A stretch of DNA of 64,000 bases from Ruminococcaceae bacterium D5 (GCA_900113995.1 FORK01000009.1:49317-113316), one strand, 5' to 3'. Shown: positions 52,651-62,428, counted from the first letter of the stretch. A program made the numbers and translations. Notes: generated by a model from the letters alone, not told the origin.

Positions 52651-53658
52651 TCAGTCTTCCTTTTTCGCCGGTTCGGGGACGGGGACTGAGGCGGTTTTGG
52701 ACCGCTTGGCCCGGCGGCTGCGGCGCACCGCACGGATGATGAAAAGGATCGCCAGCACCGGCAGAACAAGGAAGAGCAGGATGCTGGGCAGCGCTTCGAC
52801 GGCGAAGAGGACAAGGCCCTCGGCGATGTCGCCCATCCGTTCGACCGAACGGCTCCATGCCGCAGCGATCCGTTCCCCAAACGATTTGGGCTGAATGGAC
52901 GGCTGCTGATAATCAACCACCTCGGAGAGGTCGATATTCAGCGTCGAGTAGGCAACCTGGCTGTCCATCCTCCGCAGGGAGGCGGTCAGCGATTCGATTT
53001 CATAGCGCACTTCAGAAAGCGCCTGTTCGAGGGTAATTACGTCGTCGAGCTTCTCGGCCTTTGAGAGGATGTCAAGCAGCCGTTCCTCCTGCAGCTCGAG
53101 GGAGCGCAGCCGCGCCTCGCTGTCAAAATAGCGGTCGGTAATGTCGTCGGACGAGGTGCTGCGGGAGACGATATTGCAGAAGCCTCCGGCGGCGCTGATG
53201 ACTGCGTCGAGCTGTTCGGCGGGGACCCGGGCGGTGATCGAGGCGCTGCGGGAATAGTAACCGCTCTGGCGGAGGCTGCGGCCGTCCTCGCTCTGGCTTT
53301 CGATATAGCCTCCCTTTTCGGAGATCAGGGCCGAGAGGGAAGAGAGGGCTGTGTCGAACTCCTTGGTTTCGAGAGAAAGCCAGGCGTTGCGCACAATTTT
53401 TCGGGAGCTGTCCATCGGAGTGCTCTCTCCGGCCGCGGAATTCACCCTGGCCGCCGTATCATCGGTTGCTGCCTCGGTCATTGCCACGGCGGCGGGCGCC
53501 TCGGCCGCCTCGGGCGCAAAGTCGGCCTTCATCATCGAGGGCGAGGCATAAGCGGCGGTCGAGGAAGCGGATGAGCCGGAGGAGGCCCCGCAGGCAGTGA
53601 GGGCAAGGCAAACTGCAAGCAGCAGCGCTGCAAGAGAATAGCAGGAATTTCGTTTCAT
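52651..53658 (-). CDS. DUF4349-domain lipoprotein
   Basis: A 335-residue surface protein of unknown function. The signal peptide ends at the lipobox ALTACGAS. A Ser/Ala-rich linker follows, then the DUF4349 region (KIVRNAWLSLETKEFDTALSSLSALISEKGGYIESQSEDG... YYSRSASITARVPAEQLDAVISAAGG) and a long coiled coil (DSEARLRSLELQEERLLDILSKAEKLDDVITLEQALSEVRYEIESLTASL). A membrane helix near 285-310 and a basic tail end it. The start is ATG 53658 (AAGGGAG upstream). Confidence 0.85.
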   Translation of the reverse strand: MKRNSCYSLAALLLAVCLALTACGASSGSSASSTAAYASPSMMKADFAPEAAEAPAAVAMTEAATDDTAARVNSAAGESTPMDSSRKIVRNAWLSLETKEFDTALSSLSALISEKGGYIESQSEDGRSLRQSGYYSRSASITARVPAEQLDAVISAAGGFCNIVSRSTSSDDITDRYFDSEARLRSLELQEERLLDILSKAEKLDDVITLEQALSEVRYEIESLTASLRRMDSQVAYSTLNIDLSEVVDYQQPSIQPKSFGERIAAAWSRSVERMGDIAEGLVLFAVEALPSILLFLVLPVLAILFIIRAVRRSRRAKRSKTASVPVPEPAKKED

Positions 53659-53798
53659 CACAATTCTCCCTTCTGTTCGTTGAAAAGTGGGTCCTTTCAT
53701 CAACATGGTGCAAAATTGGCAAAAAATTGTTGCGGCCGATAGTCCGGTGAAGAAAATTTACTTTTTGGGCCGAAAAGGCAGCTCTGCCCGGTAAAACG

Positions 53799-53830
53799 AA
53801 ATCCCGTCCGGAAATTCGGACGGGATTTTA
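53799..53830. terminator. Terminator after purL
   Basis: AAATCCCGTCCG (53799-53810) pairs with CGGACGGGATTT (53817-53828). On the minus strand it follows the purL stop by 13 bases; T-rich ends on both strands. Confidence 0.8.
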
Positions 53831-53842
53831 ACAAACAGTTAA

Positions 53843-56800
53843 TTACTTGGTGAAATAATGTACTGCGCCGAGGAAGAGCTTCTGTTCTTTCGCACCGGGG
53901 ATATTCTTGTGCACGAACGCCCCGCAGCGTTCCGAGTGGCCCATCTTGGCGAGAATTCGCCCGTCGGGGGAGGTGATCGCCTCGATGGCGCAGTCCGAGA
54001 AGTTGGGGTTATACTCGGTGTCGAGGGTGGGGCAGCCGTCGGGGCCGACATACTGCGCCGCGATCTGGCCGCTTTTGGCGAGCTGTTCAATCAGGGCGGG
54101 TTCGGCGACAAAGCGGCCCTCGCCGTGCGAAACCGGAATCATGTGGATGTCCCCGACCTTCTCATACATGAGCCAGGGCGAACGGTTGGAGCAGATGCGG
54201 GTGGCAACCAGCTTGGACTGGTGCCGTCCGATCCGGTTGAAGGTGAGGGTGGGGGCGCTGCCGGTCGGTTCGACAATCTTTCCGTAGGGGACGAGGCCGA
54301 GCTTCACCAGCGCCTGGAAGCCGTTGCAGATGCCCAGCATCAGGCCGTCGCGGCGCTCCATGAGGTCGGCAACCGCGTCGCCGATGCGGGGATTGCGGAA
54401 AAAGGCGGTGATAAACTTGCCCGAACCCTCCGGCTCGTCGCCGCCCGAGAAGCCGCCGGGCACCGCGATGATGTTGCATCCGCGGATCAGGCGCTCGAAT
54501 TCGCGGGCCGACCACTCGATGTCGGCGGCCGAGAGGTTGCGGACGATAAAGGTTTCGGTCTCGGCGCCGGCGCGTTCAAAAGCGCGGGCGGTGTCGTATT
54601 CACAGTTGGTTCCCGCAAAGACCGGCAGCAGCACCCGGGGCTTCGCCGTTTTGACAGCGGGCGAAGGCCAGGAGGAGGCATTTTCATCGGTGAAGGCGGG
54701 AACAGCGGTTTTAGGGGTGGGCAGGCGGTAGGGATAGACGGGGGCGAGCCGGTTGGCATAGTCCTCGAAATATCCGGCGAGATCGTAGGTCCGCCCCGCA
54801 TGGGTGAGGGTAAAGGAATCGACCGTCTCGGCAATCTTGATCACCCCGGCCGGAATTTCATCGCAGGAGATAATAACGGCGGCGGGGTGGCGCTCGAACC
54901 AGAAATCGTCGGAGAAGCCGTCGCAGAGGGTTACGCCGATCCGGTTGCCGAGAGACATTTTGAAGAGGCCCTCCGCGATGCCGCCCGCCTCGCAGACCCA
55001 TGCCGCGCGGACCCGATGTCCGGCGATGAGCTTTTCGAGGCCGTCGATCATCTGGCGGACGCTGTCGAGATCGGGCACACCGTTCTGATCGACCGCCGGC
55101 ATCATCAGCCCGATCTGGGAGCCGGCGCGTTCAAATTCGGGGGACAGAATGTTGGCCGCGTCGGCGGTCGAGACGGCGAAGGAAACGAGGGTGGGGGGCA
55201 CGTCGATGTGCTCAAAGCTGCCGGACATCGAATCCTTGCCGCCGATGGCGCCGCACTCGAGGGCAAGCTGCGCGTCGAGGGCACCGAGCAGAGAGGCCAG
55301 CGGCTTGCCCCAGCGGGTTTCGTCGCGGCGCAGCCGCTCAAAGTACTCCTGGAAGGAGAGCCAGCAGCGTTTCCTCGAGCCGCCCGCGGCGACGACCTTG
55401 GCGATCGATTCCGAGACGGCGGTGACGGCGCTGGCATAGGGGTCGGTGATAGTGGGGTCAAAGCCGTAGGCCATGATCGAGGCGGTGTTGGTTTCGCCGC
55501 CGGTGACCGGAATTTTAGCGGCCATCGCCTGGGCGGGAGTCTCCTGCCAGCGGCCGCCGAAGGGGGAAAGGACGGTGTTGCCGCCGATCGAGGAATCGAA
55601 GCGCTCGACCAGCCCCTTCTGGGAACAGACGTTGAGGTCGGTGACGGTGCGGCGCAGGCGTTCCCCAAACGAGAGGAATTCGCTGCTCGACAAAGCCGCG
55701 GCCGGAGCCGTCACCCGCACGCAGACATGTTTGGGGGCGCCGTTCGAGCCGAGGAATTCGCGGGAGAGGTCAACGATGGTTTTGCCGCGCCAGACCATCC
55801 GCATCCGGCCGGTTGCGGTGACCTTGGCCACGGGGGTTCCCTGCAGGTTTTCGGTCGCGGCAAGCTCGAGGAAGCGCGCGACCTTCTCCTCGTCGAGGAC
55901 GACGGCCATCCGTTCCTGCGATTCACTGATCGCCAGCTCGGTGCCGTCGAGTCCCTCATACTTCTTGGGGACAGCGTCGAGGTCGATATCGAGGCTGTCG
56001 GCCAGCTCGCCGATCGCCACCGATACACCGCCCGCGCCGAAGTCATTGCAGCGCTTGATCATCCGCGCGGCCTCCGGGTTGCGGAACAGCCGCTGGAGCT
56101 TGCGTTCCTCGGGGGCGTTGCCCTTCTGCACCTCGGCTCCGCATTCGGTGAGGCTTTCGGCCGAGTGCGCTTTCGAGGAACCGGTTGCGCCGCCGCAGCC
56201 GTCCCGTCCGGTCTTGCCGCCGAGCAGCACGATGACATCCCCCAGCTCGGGCGCAGCCCGCACGACATTTTCAGCGGGGGCCGCGGCGATGACCGCGCCG
56301 ATCTCCATCCGCTTGGCGACATATCCGGGGTGGTAGATCTCACGCACCAGCCCGGTCGCGAGGCCGATCTGGTTGCCGTAGGAGGAATAGCCCGCCGCCG
56401 CACCGGTGACGATCTTGCGCTGGGGCAGCTTGCCGGGGATGGTTTCGGAAATGGGCTTGAGCGGATCGGCCGCGCCGGTGACCCGCATCGCCTGATAGAC
56501 ATAGCTGCGCCCGGAAAGAGGGTCGCGGATTGCGCCGCCCAGACAGGTGGCGGCCCCGCCGAACGGCTCGATTTCGGTCGGATGGTTGTGTGTCTCGTTC
56601 TTGAACATCAAAAGCCACTGCTCGTCTCTGCCGCCGATATCGACGGTGATCTTCACCGAGCAGGCGTTGATCTCCTCCGACTCGTCAAGGTCGGGCAGCA
56701 TGCCGCGCTTTTTCAGCACCTTGGCGCCGATGGTGGCGAGGTCCATCAGAGTGACGGGACGCGAGGCGCGTCCCACCTCGGCGCGCAGCTCGAGGTAGCG

Positions 56801-57541
56801 CTTATAGGACTGCCGCACCGCCGGAGATTCGATTTGCACGTGGTCAAGCTCGGTCGAAAAGGTGGTGTGGCGGCAGTGGTCGGACCAATAGGTGTCGATC
56901 AGCTTGAGTTCAGTGAAGGTTGGGCAGCGGCCCTCCCCTTTGAAGTAGTCCTGACAGAATTTCAGGTCGTCGAGGTCCATCGCGAGGCCGTAGCGGGAAA
57001 GCATTCCCTCGAGTGCATCCTCGTCCATCTCCAGAAAGCCCTCGAGCACCGCGACGTCCGGCGGGGCGGGATAGTCAGTTTCGAGGGTGGCGGGCAGCTC
57101 CAGCGAGGCCTCGCGGCTCTCGACGGGGTTGATGAGATAGCGGCGGACCTCCTCCCTCTGGGAATCGGTCAGCCCCCCTTCAAAGAGATAGACCCGCGCG
57201 CAGCGGATGAGGGGGCGCTCCTTCTGGGTCTGGAGCTGGATGCACTGGGCGGCCGAATCGGCCCGCTGATCGTACTGGCCGGGCAGATATTCGACGGCAA
57301 AGAGGAAGCCGTCCGTTTCGGGAAGCCGGTCCCAGGCGAGGTCCACCTGCGGCTCGCCGAAGACGGTCATCCGGGCCGCGGCGAAGTCCTCAGGGGAAAT
57401 CCGCTCGGCATCGTAGCGGTTGAAGATCCGAAGGCCGGTCAGCGACTCGAGGCCGAGCGCCGAACGCAGATCCGCGAGGACGCCGTCGGCCTCCACCGCG
57501 TAGGGGCGCTTTTTCTCAATGAAAACACGATATACCGCCAT
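53843..57541 (-). CDS. purL: Phosphoribosylformylglycinamidine synthase (single-chain)
   Basis: Fourth step of purine synthesis: FGAR plus glutamine and ATP gives FGAM. The 1232-residue chain joins the synthetase halves and a C-terminal glutaminase. Visible: DTYWSDHCRHTTF, MFKNETHNHPTEIEPFGGAATCLGGAIRD, GAGGVSVAIGELADSLDIDLDAVPKKY, GGKDSMSGSF, and the glutaminase with VFAGTNCEYD, PGGFSGGDEPEGSGKF and the nucleophile in GICNGFQALVK. I use ATG 57541, seven bases after AAGGAG. It starts 26 bases inside the end of mtaB. No other pur gene is adjacent. Confidence 0.95.
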   Translation of the reverse strand: MAVYRVFIEKKRPYAVEADGVLADLRSALGLESLTGLRIFNRYDAERISPEDFAAARMTVFGEPQVDLAWDRLPETDGFLFAVEYLPGQYDQRADSAAQCIQLQTQKERPLIRCARVYLFEGGLTDSQREEVRRYLINPVESREASLELPATLETDYPAPPDVAVLEGFLEMDEDALEGMLSRYGLAMDLDDLKFCQDYFKGEGRCPTFTELKLIDTYWSDHCRHTTFSTELDHVQIESPAVRQSYKRYLELRAEVGRASRPVTLMDLATIGAKVLKKRGMLPDLDESEEINACSVKITVDIGGRDEQWLLMFKNETHNHPTEIEPFGGAATCLGGAIRDPLSGRSYVYQAMRVTGAADPLKPISETIPGKLPQRKIVTGAAAGYSSYGNQIGLATGLVREIYHPGYVAKRMEIGAVIAAAPAENVVRAAPELGDVIVLLGGKTGRDGCGGATGSSKAHSAESLTECGAEVQKGNAPEERKLQRLFRNPEAARMIKRCNDFGAGGVSVAIGELADSLDIDLDAVPKKYEGLDGTELAISESQERMAVVLDEEKVARFLELAATENLQGTPVAKVTATGRMRMVWRGKTIVDLSREFLGSNGAPKHVCVRVTAPAAALSSSEFLSFGERLRRTVTDLNVCSQKGLVERFDSSIGGNTVLSPFGGRWQETPAQAMAAKIPVTGGETNTASIMAYGFDPTITDPYASAVTAVSESIAKVVAAGGSRKRCWLSFQEYFERLRRDETRWGKPLASLLGALDAQLALECGAIGGKDSMSGSFEHIDVPPTLVSFAVSTADAANILSPEFERAGSQIGLMMPAVDQNGVPDLDSVRQMIDGLEKLIAGHRVRAAWVCEAGGIAEGLFKMSLGNRIGVTLCDGFSDDFWFERHPAAVIISCDEIPAGVIKIAETVDSFTLTHAGRTYDLAGYFEDYANRLAPVYPYRLPTPKTAVPAFTDENASSWPSPAVKTAKPRVLLPVFAGTNCEYDTARAFERAGAETETFIVRNLSAADIEWSAREFERLIRGCNIIAVPGGFSGGDEPEGSGKFITAFFRNPRIGDAVADLMERRDGLMLGICNGFQALVKLGLVPYGKIVEPTGSAPTLTFNRIGRHQSKLVATRICSNRSPWLMYEKVGDIHMIPVSHGEGRFVAEPALIEQLAKSGQIAAQYVGPDGCPTLDTEYNPNFSDCAIEAITSPDGRILAKMGHSERCGAFVHKNIPGAKEQKLFLGAVHYFTK

Positions 57542-58856
57542 CTTCATTCTCCTTCTCTGTTTTACAATCGGTATTGATCGGGATGCCGTGGCACCCGCCT
57601 TCCACCACCCGGTCCAGGCGGACATCGATCCATCCTCCCGCGCCATGCGGGACCTGTCCGGGCGGAAAAACCTGCACATAAAGATAATTGTCGGTATAGC
57701 CGCCGCCGGTCGCCTCGAGCAGCACGCGGGCGGTTCTTCCGACCTGGGTTTGGGCGAACGCCCTGCCCGATTCCCGGCACAGCCGGACGAGCGCCTTCGC
57801 CCGCTCCTTTTTGACCGCCGGCGGAACCTGATCCGGCAGGGCGGCGGCGGCGGTGCCGGCGCGCGGAGAATATTCAAAGACGTGGCCGCGCAGCAGGCCG
57901 GCCGCTTCGACGGTGCGGCAGCACTCCTCAAATTCCGCTTCGGTCTCGCCGGGAAAGCCCGCGATCAGATCGGTGGTGACCGAGGGGTTCGAAAAGCGCC
58001 TGCGGATTCCCTCGACCGTTTCGAGGTACTGCCGGGCGGTGTAATGGCGGTTCATCCGTCGCAGCGTCGCGTCGCAGCCCGATTGCAGCGCGAGATGGAA
58101 CTGCGGGCAGAGCCGCGGGAAGGCGGCGAGCGCGTCCCAGTCGGCGGGGGAGAGAAGGTCCGGCTCGACCGATCCCAGCCGGATGCGGAAATCACCCGGG
58201 ACTTTTTCGCAGGCGGCGGCCGCTTCGGCCAGAGAGGAACCCCAGCCGCTTCCGTAGCGGGAAAGGTTGATGCCGGTCAGGACAATTTCGCGGTAGCCGG
58301 CAAAGACCAGGCGCCGCACCTCGGCGGTGATCTCCCCGGGCGGGCGGGAGCGGACGGGTCCGCGCGCGAGCGGAATGGCGCAGTAGGAGCAGAACCGGTC
58401 GCAGCCGTCCTCCACCTTGAGGTAGGCCCGCTGGAAGCTCTCGTCAAAGCGGCCGATTTCCAGCGGTTCGAAGGCTTCTCCGGGAGAAAAGGCGGGGATC
58501 GAGATGCGGCGTTCCCCGTCCTGCAGGAATCTCTGAACCTTCCCGACCAGTCCGGCCCGGTCGAGCGAGCCGGTGACAATGTCGGCCTCGGGCAGTGCGC
58601 GGGCAGCGTCGGGCGCAGCCTGCGGCAGGCAGCCGGTCAGCACCACCACCGCACCGGGATGCTCGCGGCGCACCCGCCGCACCGCCTGACGGCTCTTGTG
58701 GTCGGCGGCGGAGGTGACGGTGCAGGAGTTGATGACAAAAACGTCGGCCTCTCCATCCAGAACGACGGTGAAGCCGTTTTGTGAAAAAAGCCCCTCGAGG
58801 GCCTGGGCTTCATACTGGTTTACCCGGCAGCCGAGGGAAAGGAAGCGGACCCGCAT
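57516..58856 (-). CDS. mtaB: tRNA (N6-threonylcarbamoyladenosine(37)-C2)-methylthiotransferase
   Basis: MtaB adds a methylthio group to t6A37 of tRNAs that read ANN codons. The 446 residues contain the N-terminal cluster cysteines in SLGCRVNQYEAQAL, INSCTVTSAADHKSRQ and LTGCLPQ. The radical SAM motif DGCDRFCSYCAIPLARG follows, then GINLSRYG, LQSGCDATLRRMNRHYT, a C-terminal TRAM-like region, and ITTDLIAGFPGETEAEF-type segments. LGCRVN with KSRQ places it in MtaB, not MiaB or RimO. It overlaps purL, so the two are probably cotranscribed. Confidence 0.93.
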   Translation of the reverse strand: MRVRFLSLGCRVNQYEAQALEGLFSQNGFTVVLDGEADVFVINSCTVTSAADHKSRQAVRRVRREHPGAVVVLTGCLPQAAPDAARALPEADIVTGSLDRAGLVGKVQRFLQDGERRISIPAFSPGEAFEPLEIGRFDESFQRAYLKVEDGCDRFCSYCAIPLARGPVRSRPPGEITAEVRRLVFAGYREIVLTGINLSRYGSGWGSSLAEAAAACEKVPGDFRIRLGSVEPDLLSPADWDALAAFPRLCPQFHLALQSGCDATLRRMNRHYTARQYLETVEGIRRRFSNPSVTTDLIAGFPGETEAEFEECCRTVEAAGLLRGHVFEYSPRAGTAAAALPDQVPPAVKKERAKALVRLCRESGRAFAQTQVGRTARVLLEATGGGYTDNYLYVQVFPPGQVPHGAGGWIDVRLDRVVEGGCHGIPINTDCKTEKENEDGGISCFH

Positions 58857-58979
58857 AAAGCGCCCTCCAAACCGCAGGGGCGCCGCCCCTGCCAGATGCT
58901 TGCGATGCGAAAACGGAGGCGGAACCCCCGGAACAGTCCCTCCGGCCGGTTACGGCGAACTTACCGAGAAACGGAAGGC

Positions 58980-59004
58980 ATTTTCGTATTTATTATACGA
59001 AAAT
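58980..59004. promoter_or_regulatory. Inverted repeat in the mtaB-dac divergent region
   Basis: ATTTTCGTAT (58980-58989) and ATACGAAAAT (58995-59004) are perfect 10-bp arms with a 5-base spacer. The location between divergent genes suggests an operator. The rest of 58857-59238 holds no gene; a second GGCCTTTTCCCGGGAAAAGGCC palindrome is at 59119-59140. Confidence 0.45.
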
Positions 59005-59238
59005 TACGGGGGAAACGCAAGGCGTTTCGCCGGATCGGGCGGTGCCTAAAACGCCGAATTTCAGGGCCTCTCTCCCTCATAACTTGGTCATCACGCCGCA
59101 TATACTGGCTTTGGAACGGCCTTTTCCCGGGAAAAGGCCGGCGGGGGCGCGAATTTTCCCGCGGGACGGATGCATGCTGCGTCGCTCCCGAGAATATTTT
59201 TCAGATGGATGTTACCAAGAGAGGCGGGGTGCAATACT

Positions 59239-60444
59239 ATGAGTAAACGCGGTGCGCCGGCGGCGCTGTTTCTGGCCGCATGCCTGACGGCGGGGACGCT
59301 TCTGTCTCCCGCCGCGCTGGCCGCCGGGGAGGACGCCCTCCCCGCGGCGGCGCTGGTCAATCCTGAAATTCCCTGTCAGTCGGCGATTTTGATCGAGCAG
59401 ACCTCGGGACGGGTCCTTTTTGAAAAGGACCCCGACACTCCGATGCCGCCCGCTTCCATCACCAAGATCATGACCCTGCTGCTGGTGATGGAGGCGCTCG
59501 ACGCCGGAACCATCACGCTGGAAACAGCGGTCACCTGCTCGCCCCACGCCGCCTCGATGGGCGGCGCGCAGATCTGGCTCGAGCCGGGGGAGCAGATGAC
59601 GGTGCATGAGCTGCTCAAGGCGACCGCCATTTCGAGCGCCAACGACGCAGCGGTGGCCCTCGGGGAGCTGATTTCGGGCAGCGAGGAAGCCTTCGTCGCG
59701 CGGATGAACGAGCGCGCGGGGGAGCTGGGAATGAAAAATACCACCTTTCAGAACGCGACCGGACTTGACGCGCAGGGACATCTGACGACCGCGCGGGACA
59801 TTGCCGTGATGTCGCAGGCGCTGCTTTCCCACCCGCTCATCACCGAATACAGCACCGTCTGGATGGACAGTCTGCGAAACGGCGAAACCCAGCTTGTCAA
59901 CACCAACAAGCTGGTGCGCTTTTTCGAGGGGGCGACCGGACTGAAAACCGGAACGACCGACGGCGCGGGTTACTGCCTTTCGGCCTCGGCGACCCGCAAG
60001 GGGCTTTCGCTGATCGCGGTGGTGCTCGGCGCGGACACCAGCGACCACCGCTTCGGCTCGGCGCGGGGACTGCTCGAATACGGCTTTGCCCACTATGAAG
60101 CGCGGGAGGTTCCGCCGCCGGACCCGGCTCTCGAGCCGCTGCCGGTGCGCCGCGGGGTGCGGCGGACGGTGGAGCTTGCCTGCGACGCGCCAAAACGCAT
60201 GCTGCTGGAAAAAGGCAGGGGAGAACAGCTCACCGAACAGAGGGAGCTGGCCGGGGAGCTGGAGGCGCCGGTCGACGCCGGAACCCGGGTCGGAACGATT
60301 CGCCTGCTGCTCGATGGGGTGGTCGTCTGCGAGTACCCGGTCAAAACCGCCTCGGCGGTCGAGCGGATGACGATGAAATCCGCCTTCCCGATGTTCTGGG
60401 GCGAGCTGATCAGGATGGGTCCGGCCGGGGACGGGAACGGCTGA
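59239..60444 (+). CDS. D-alanyl-D-alanine carboxypeptidase (PBP5/DacF type)
   Basis: Trims the terminal D-Ala from peptidoglycan stem peptides. A signal peptide (ALFLAACLTAGTLLSPAALAAGED) precedes the penicillin-binding domain, which has S-I-T-K in PPASITKIMTLLL, the S-A-N motif in AISSANDAAVALGE and KTG in ATGLKTGTTDGAGYCL. A small beta domain (PVRRGVRRTVELACDAPKRMLLEKG) and an amphipathic tail typical of class C PBPs end the 401-residue chain. The start is ATG 59239. Confidence 0.93.
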   Translation: MSKRGAPAALFLAACLTAGTLLSPAALAAGEDALPAAALVNPEIPCQSAILIEQTSGRVLFEKDPDTPMPPASITKIMTLLLVMEALDAGTITLETAVTCSPHAASMGGAQIWLEPGEQMTVHELLKATAISSANDAAVALGELISGSEEAFVARMNERAGELGMKNTTFQNATGLDAQGHLTTARDIAVMSQALLSHPLITEYSTVWMDSLRNGETQLVNTNKLVRFFEGATGLKTGTTDGAGYCLSASATRKGLSLIAVVLGADTSDHRFGSARGLLEYGFAHYEAREVPPPDPALEPLPVRRGVRRTVELACDAPKRMLLEKGRGEQLTEQRELAGELEAPVDAGTRVGTIRLLLDGVVVCEYPVKTASAVERMTMKSAFPMFWGELIRMGPAGDGNG

Positions 60445-60523
60445 ACGGTCCCTCGTTCACAGAGCAGAAACATTTTTTGTACAAATCCTTTTACGGTGTC
60501 ATAATAATTTCATAGCCGGAAGG

Positions 60524-60552
60524 TTGAAAAAAGAGCGGCTTTCGTGTAAAAT
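60524..60552 (+). promoter_or_regulatory. Promoter of pgi
   Basis: TTGAAA (60524-60529), a 17-base spacer and TAAAAT (60547-60552). A second candidate upstream is TTGTAC-17-CATAAT ending at 60505. Confidence 0.65.
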
Positions 60553-60582
60553 GATTACAAAGAGGAAGGAGTTGAAAAGCCT

Positions 60583-61911
60583 ATGGCACTTTCCATTGAT
60601 TTTACCTACCTCGATCAGATGATTTCTCCGGCCCGGCGCAGGGAGATTGCCCCCGAAATCCTTGCCGCGCAGAAAACCCTGCTCGGGAAAAGCGGGGCGG
60701 GCAGCGATTTCCTCGGCTGGCTCGACCCGGCTGCGCTCAATTCCCCCGGGGAGCTTTCCCGGCTCGAGGCCTGTGCGAAGCGGCTCGCCGCCCAGAGCGG
60801 AGCGGTACTGGTCGTTGGCATCGGCGGTTCCTATCTGGGGGCCCGGGCGGCGGTGGAATACCTTGTCTCCCCCCTGTATAACAGCATCCCCAAAAAGACC
60901 CCGGATCTCTGGTTTGTCGGCAACGACGTTTCGGCCTCCCACCTTGCGGAAGTGCTGTCCGCCTGCCGCGGGCAGGAAATTTCGGTCATCGTGATCTCCA
61001 AATCCGGCACCACCACCGAGCCTGCGGTTGCGTTCCGGGTACTGAAGAAGGAGCTGGCCCGCCGCTACGGCGGGGACGCGGCTTCCCATGTTGTGGCGAT
61101 CACCGACCGGGCGCGCGGCGCGCTGCTGGCCATGGCCCGGGCCGAAGGCTATGAAACCTTCGTCATCCCCGACGACGTGGGCGGGAGATTTTCGGTGCTC
61201 ACCCCGGTCGGCCTGCTGCCGATCGCACTTGCGGGGGTCGATGTCCGTTCGCTCATCGCGGGCGCCGCGGACGCCGCCTCCTCCTGTGCTTCGTCCGATT
61301 TTGGCAGCAACATCTGCCTGCAGTACGCCGCGGCAAGGAACCTCCTGCTGCGCGCCGGCCGTTCGGTCGAACTGTTCTGCGGCTGGAACCCCTGCTTTAC
61401 GATGACCGTCGAATGGCTCAAGCAGCTTTTCGGCGAAAGCGAAGGCAAGGATCATAAGGGCCTTTTCCCGGCGTCGGCCGCTTTTACGACCGACCTGCAT
61501 TCGCTCGGTCAGTTCATTCAGGACGGCAGCAGGATTCTCTTCGAGACGGTCGTTTCGATCGGGGAGGATACGGCCAGCCTCTCGGTGGAAGCCGAGGACG
61601 GGGACCCCGACGGGCTCAACTATCTCGCGGGGATGCCGCTGGGCGAGATCAACCACAGGGCCGAGCGGGCGGTGGCGATGGCCCACCGTTCGGGCGGAAC
61701 CCCTTCGATCATCCTTACGACCCCGTCGCGTTCGGCCTATGAATACGGCTGGATGCTCTATTTCTTCGAATTTGCCTGCGGGGTCAGCGGCTATACGCTG
61801 GGGGTCAACCCCTTTGACCAGCCGGGCGTTGAGGATTACAAAAAGAATATGTTTGCCCTGCTGGGCAAGCCGGGCTACGAGGCTCTGGCGGCACAGCTCT
61901 CGAACAAGTGA
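60583..61911 (+). CDS. pgi: Glucose-6-phosphate isomerase
   Basis: Interconverts glucose-6-phosphate and fructose-6-phosphate. The 442 residues fit the short Firmicutes PGI. VVGIGGSYLGARAAVEYL, VISKSGTTTEPAVAFRVLK, DDVGGRFSVLTPVGLLPIALAG, KGLFPASAAFTTDLHSLGQFIQDG and the C-terminal NPFDQPGVEDYKKNMFALLGKPGY are all present. AGGAAGGAG precedes ATG 60583. Confidence 0.96.
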   Translation: MALSIDFTYLDQMISPARRREIAPEILAAQKTLLGKSGAGSDFLGWLDPAALNSPGELSRLEACAKRLAAQSGAVLVVGIGGSYLGARAAVEYLVSPLYNSIPKKTPDLWFVGNDVSASHLAEVLSACRGQEISVIVISKSGTTTEPAVAFRVLKKELARRYGGDAASHVVAITDRARGALLAMARAEGYETFVIPDDVGGRFSVLTPVGLLPIALAGVDVRSLIAGAADAASSCASSDFGSNICLQYAAARNLLLRAGRSVELFCGWNPCFTMTVEWLKQLFGESEGKDHKGLFPASAAFTTDLHSLGQFIQDGSRILFETVVSIGEDTASLSVEAEDGDPDGLNYLAGMPLGEINHRAERAVAMAHRSGGTPSIILTTPSRSAYEYGWMLYFFEFACGVSGYTLGVNPFDQPGVEDYKKNMFALLGKPGYEALAAQLSNK

Positions 61912-61963
61912 TCAGGCGGGCTTTGGGGTACAAAGAACGCTCAAAATCTAGGAGGTAACAATT

Positions 61964-62374
61964 ATGATTAAGCTGATTGTGGGACACAAGGGCTCCGGCA
62001 AGACCAAGACGATGATCCAGATGGCCAACGATGCGGTCAAGACCTCGAACGGCAATGTCGTCTGCGTTGAGAAGGGGATCCAGCTCAACTATGACCTCAA
62101 CTATCAGATCCGTCTCGTTGACATCGACCAGTACGGCGTCAACGAATACAATGCGCTGCTGGGCTTCCTCTGCGGGCTGATGGCGGGCAACTACGACATC
62201 ACCGACATCTTTGTCGACGCCACCTTCAAGATCTGCGGCAAGGACCCCGAGAAGTTTGCCGATATGGTCGAGCGCCTTTATAAGCTTACCTCCGCGAACG
62301 GACTGACCGTTGTCTTTACTGTCTCCTGCGAGCCGGAAGAGGTTCCCGAACGGATCCGGAAGTATCAGATTTAA
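61964..62374 (+). CDS. P-loop ATP-binding protein of unknown function
   Basis: A 136-residue cytoplasmic protein with Walker A GHKGSGKT at residues 7-14 and a possible Walker B DITDIFVDATFKI near 80-90. Nothing identifies a nuclease, helicase or motor domain; the rest is a compact alpha/beta fold (FADMVERLYKLTSANGLTVVFTVSCEPEEVPERIRKY). AGGAGG lies upstream. It follows pgi after 52 bases and may share its transcript. A strong terminator follows. Confidence 0.75.
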   Translation: MIKLIVGHKGSGKTKTMIQMANDAVKTSNGNVVCVEKGIQLNYDLNYQIRLVDIDQYGVNEYNALLGFLCGLMAGNYDITDIFVDATFKICGKDPEKFADMVERLYKLTSANGLTVVFTVSCEPEEVPERIRKYQI

Positions 62375-62384
62375 TCTGCCCCGG

Positions 62385-62428
62385 AAAAAGAGCGGAAATC
62401 CCCGCAGAGGGATTTCCGCTCTTTTTTT
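62385..62428 (+). terminator. Terminator after the P-loop gene
   Basis: The arms 62385-62403 and 62409-62426 form a stem of about 18 bp, with the loop GCAGA and a run of eight T. Confidence 0.9.

Noticed and set aside
53858..57577. Long open frame antisense to purL (over 1200 codons)
   Set aside because: It mirrors purL exactly, has no ribosome site or recognisable family, and high GC with biased third positions keeps antisense frames open.
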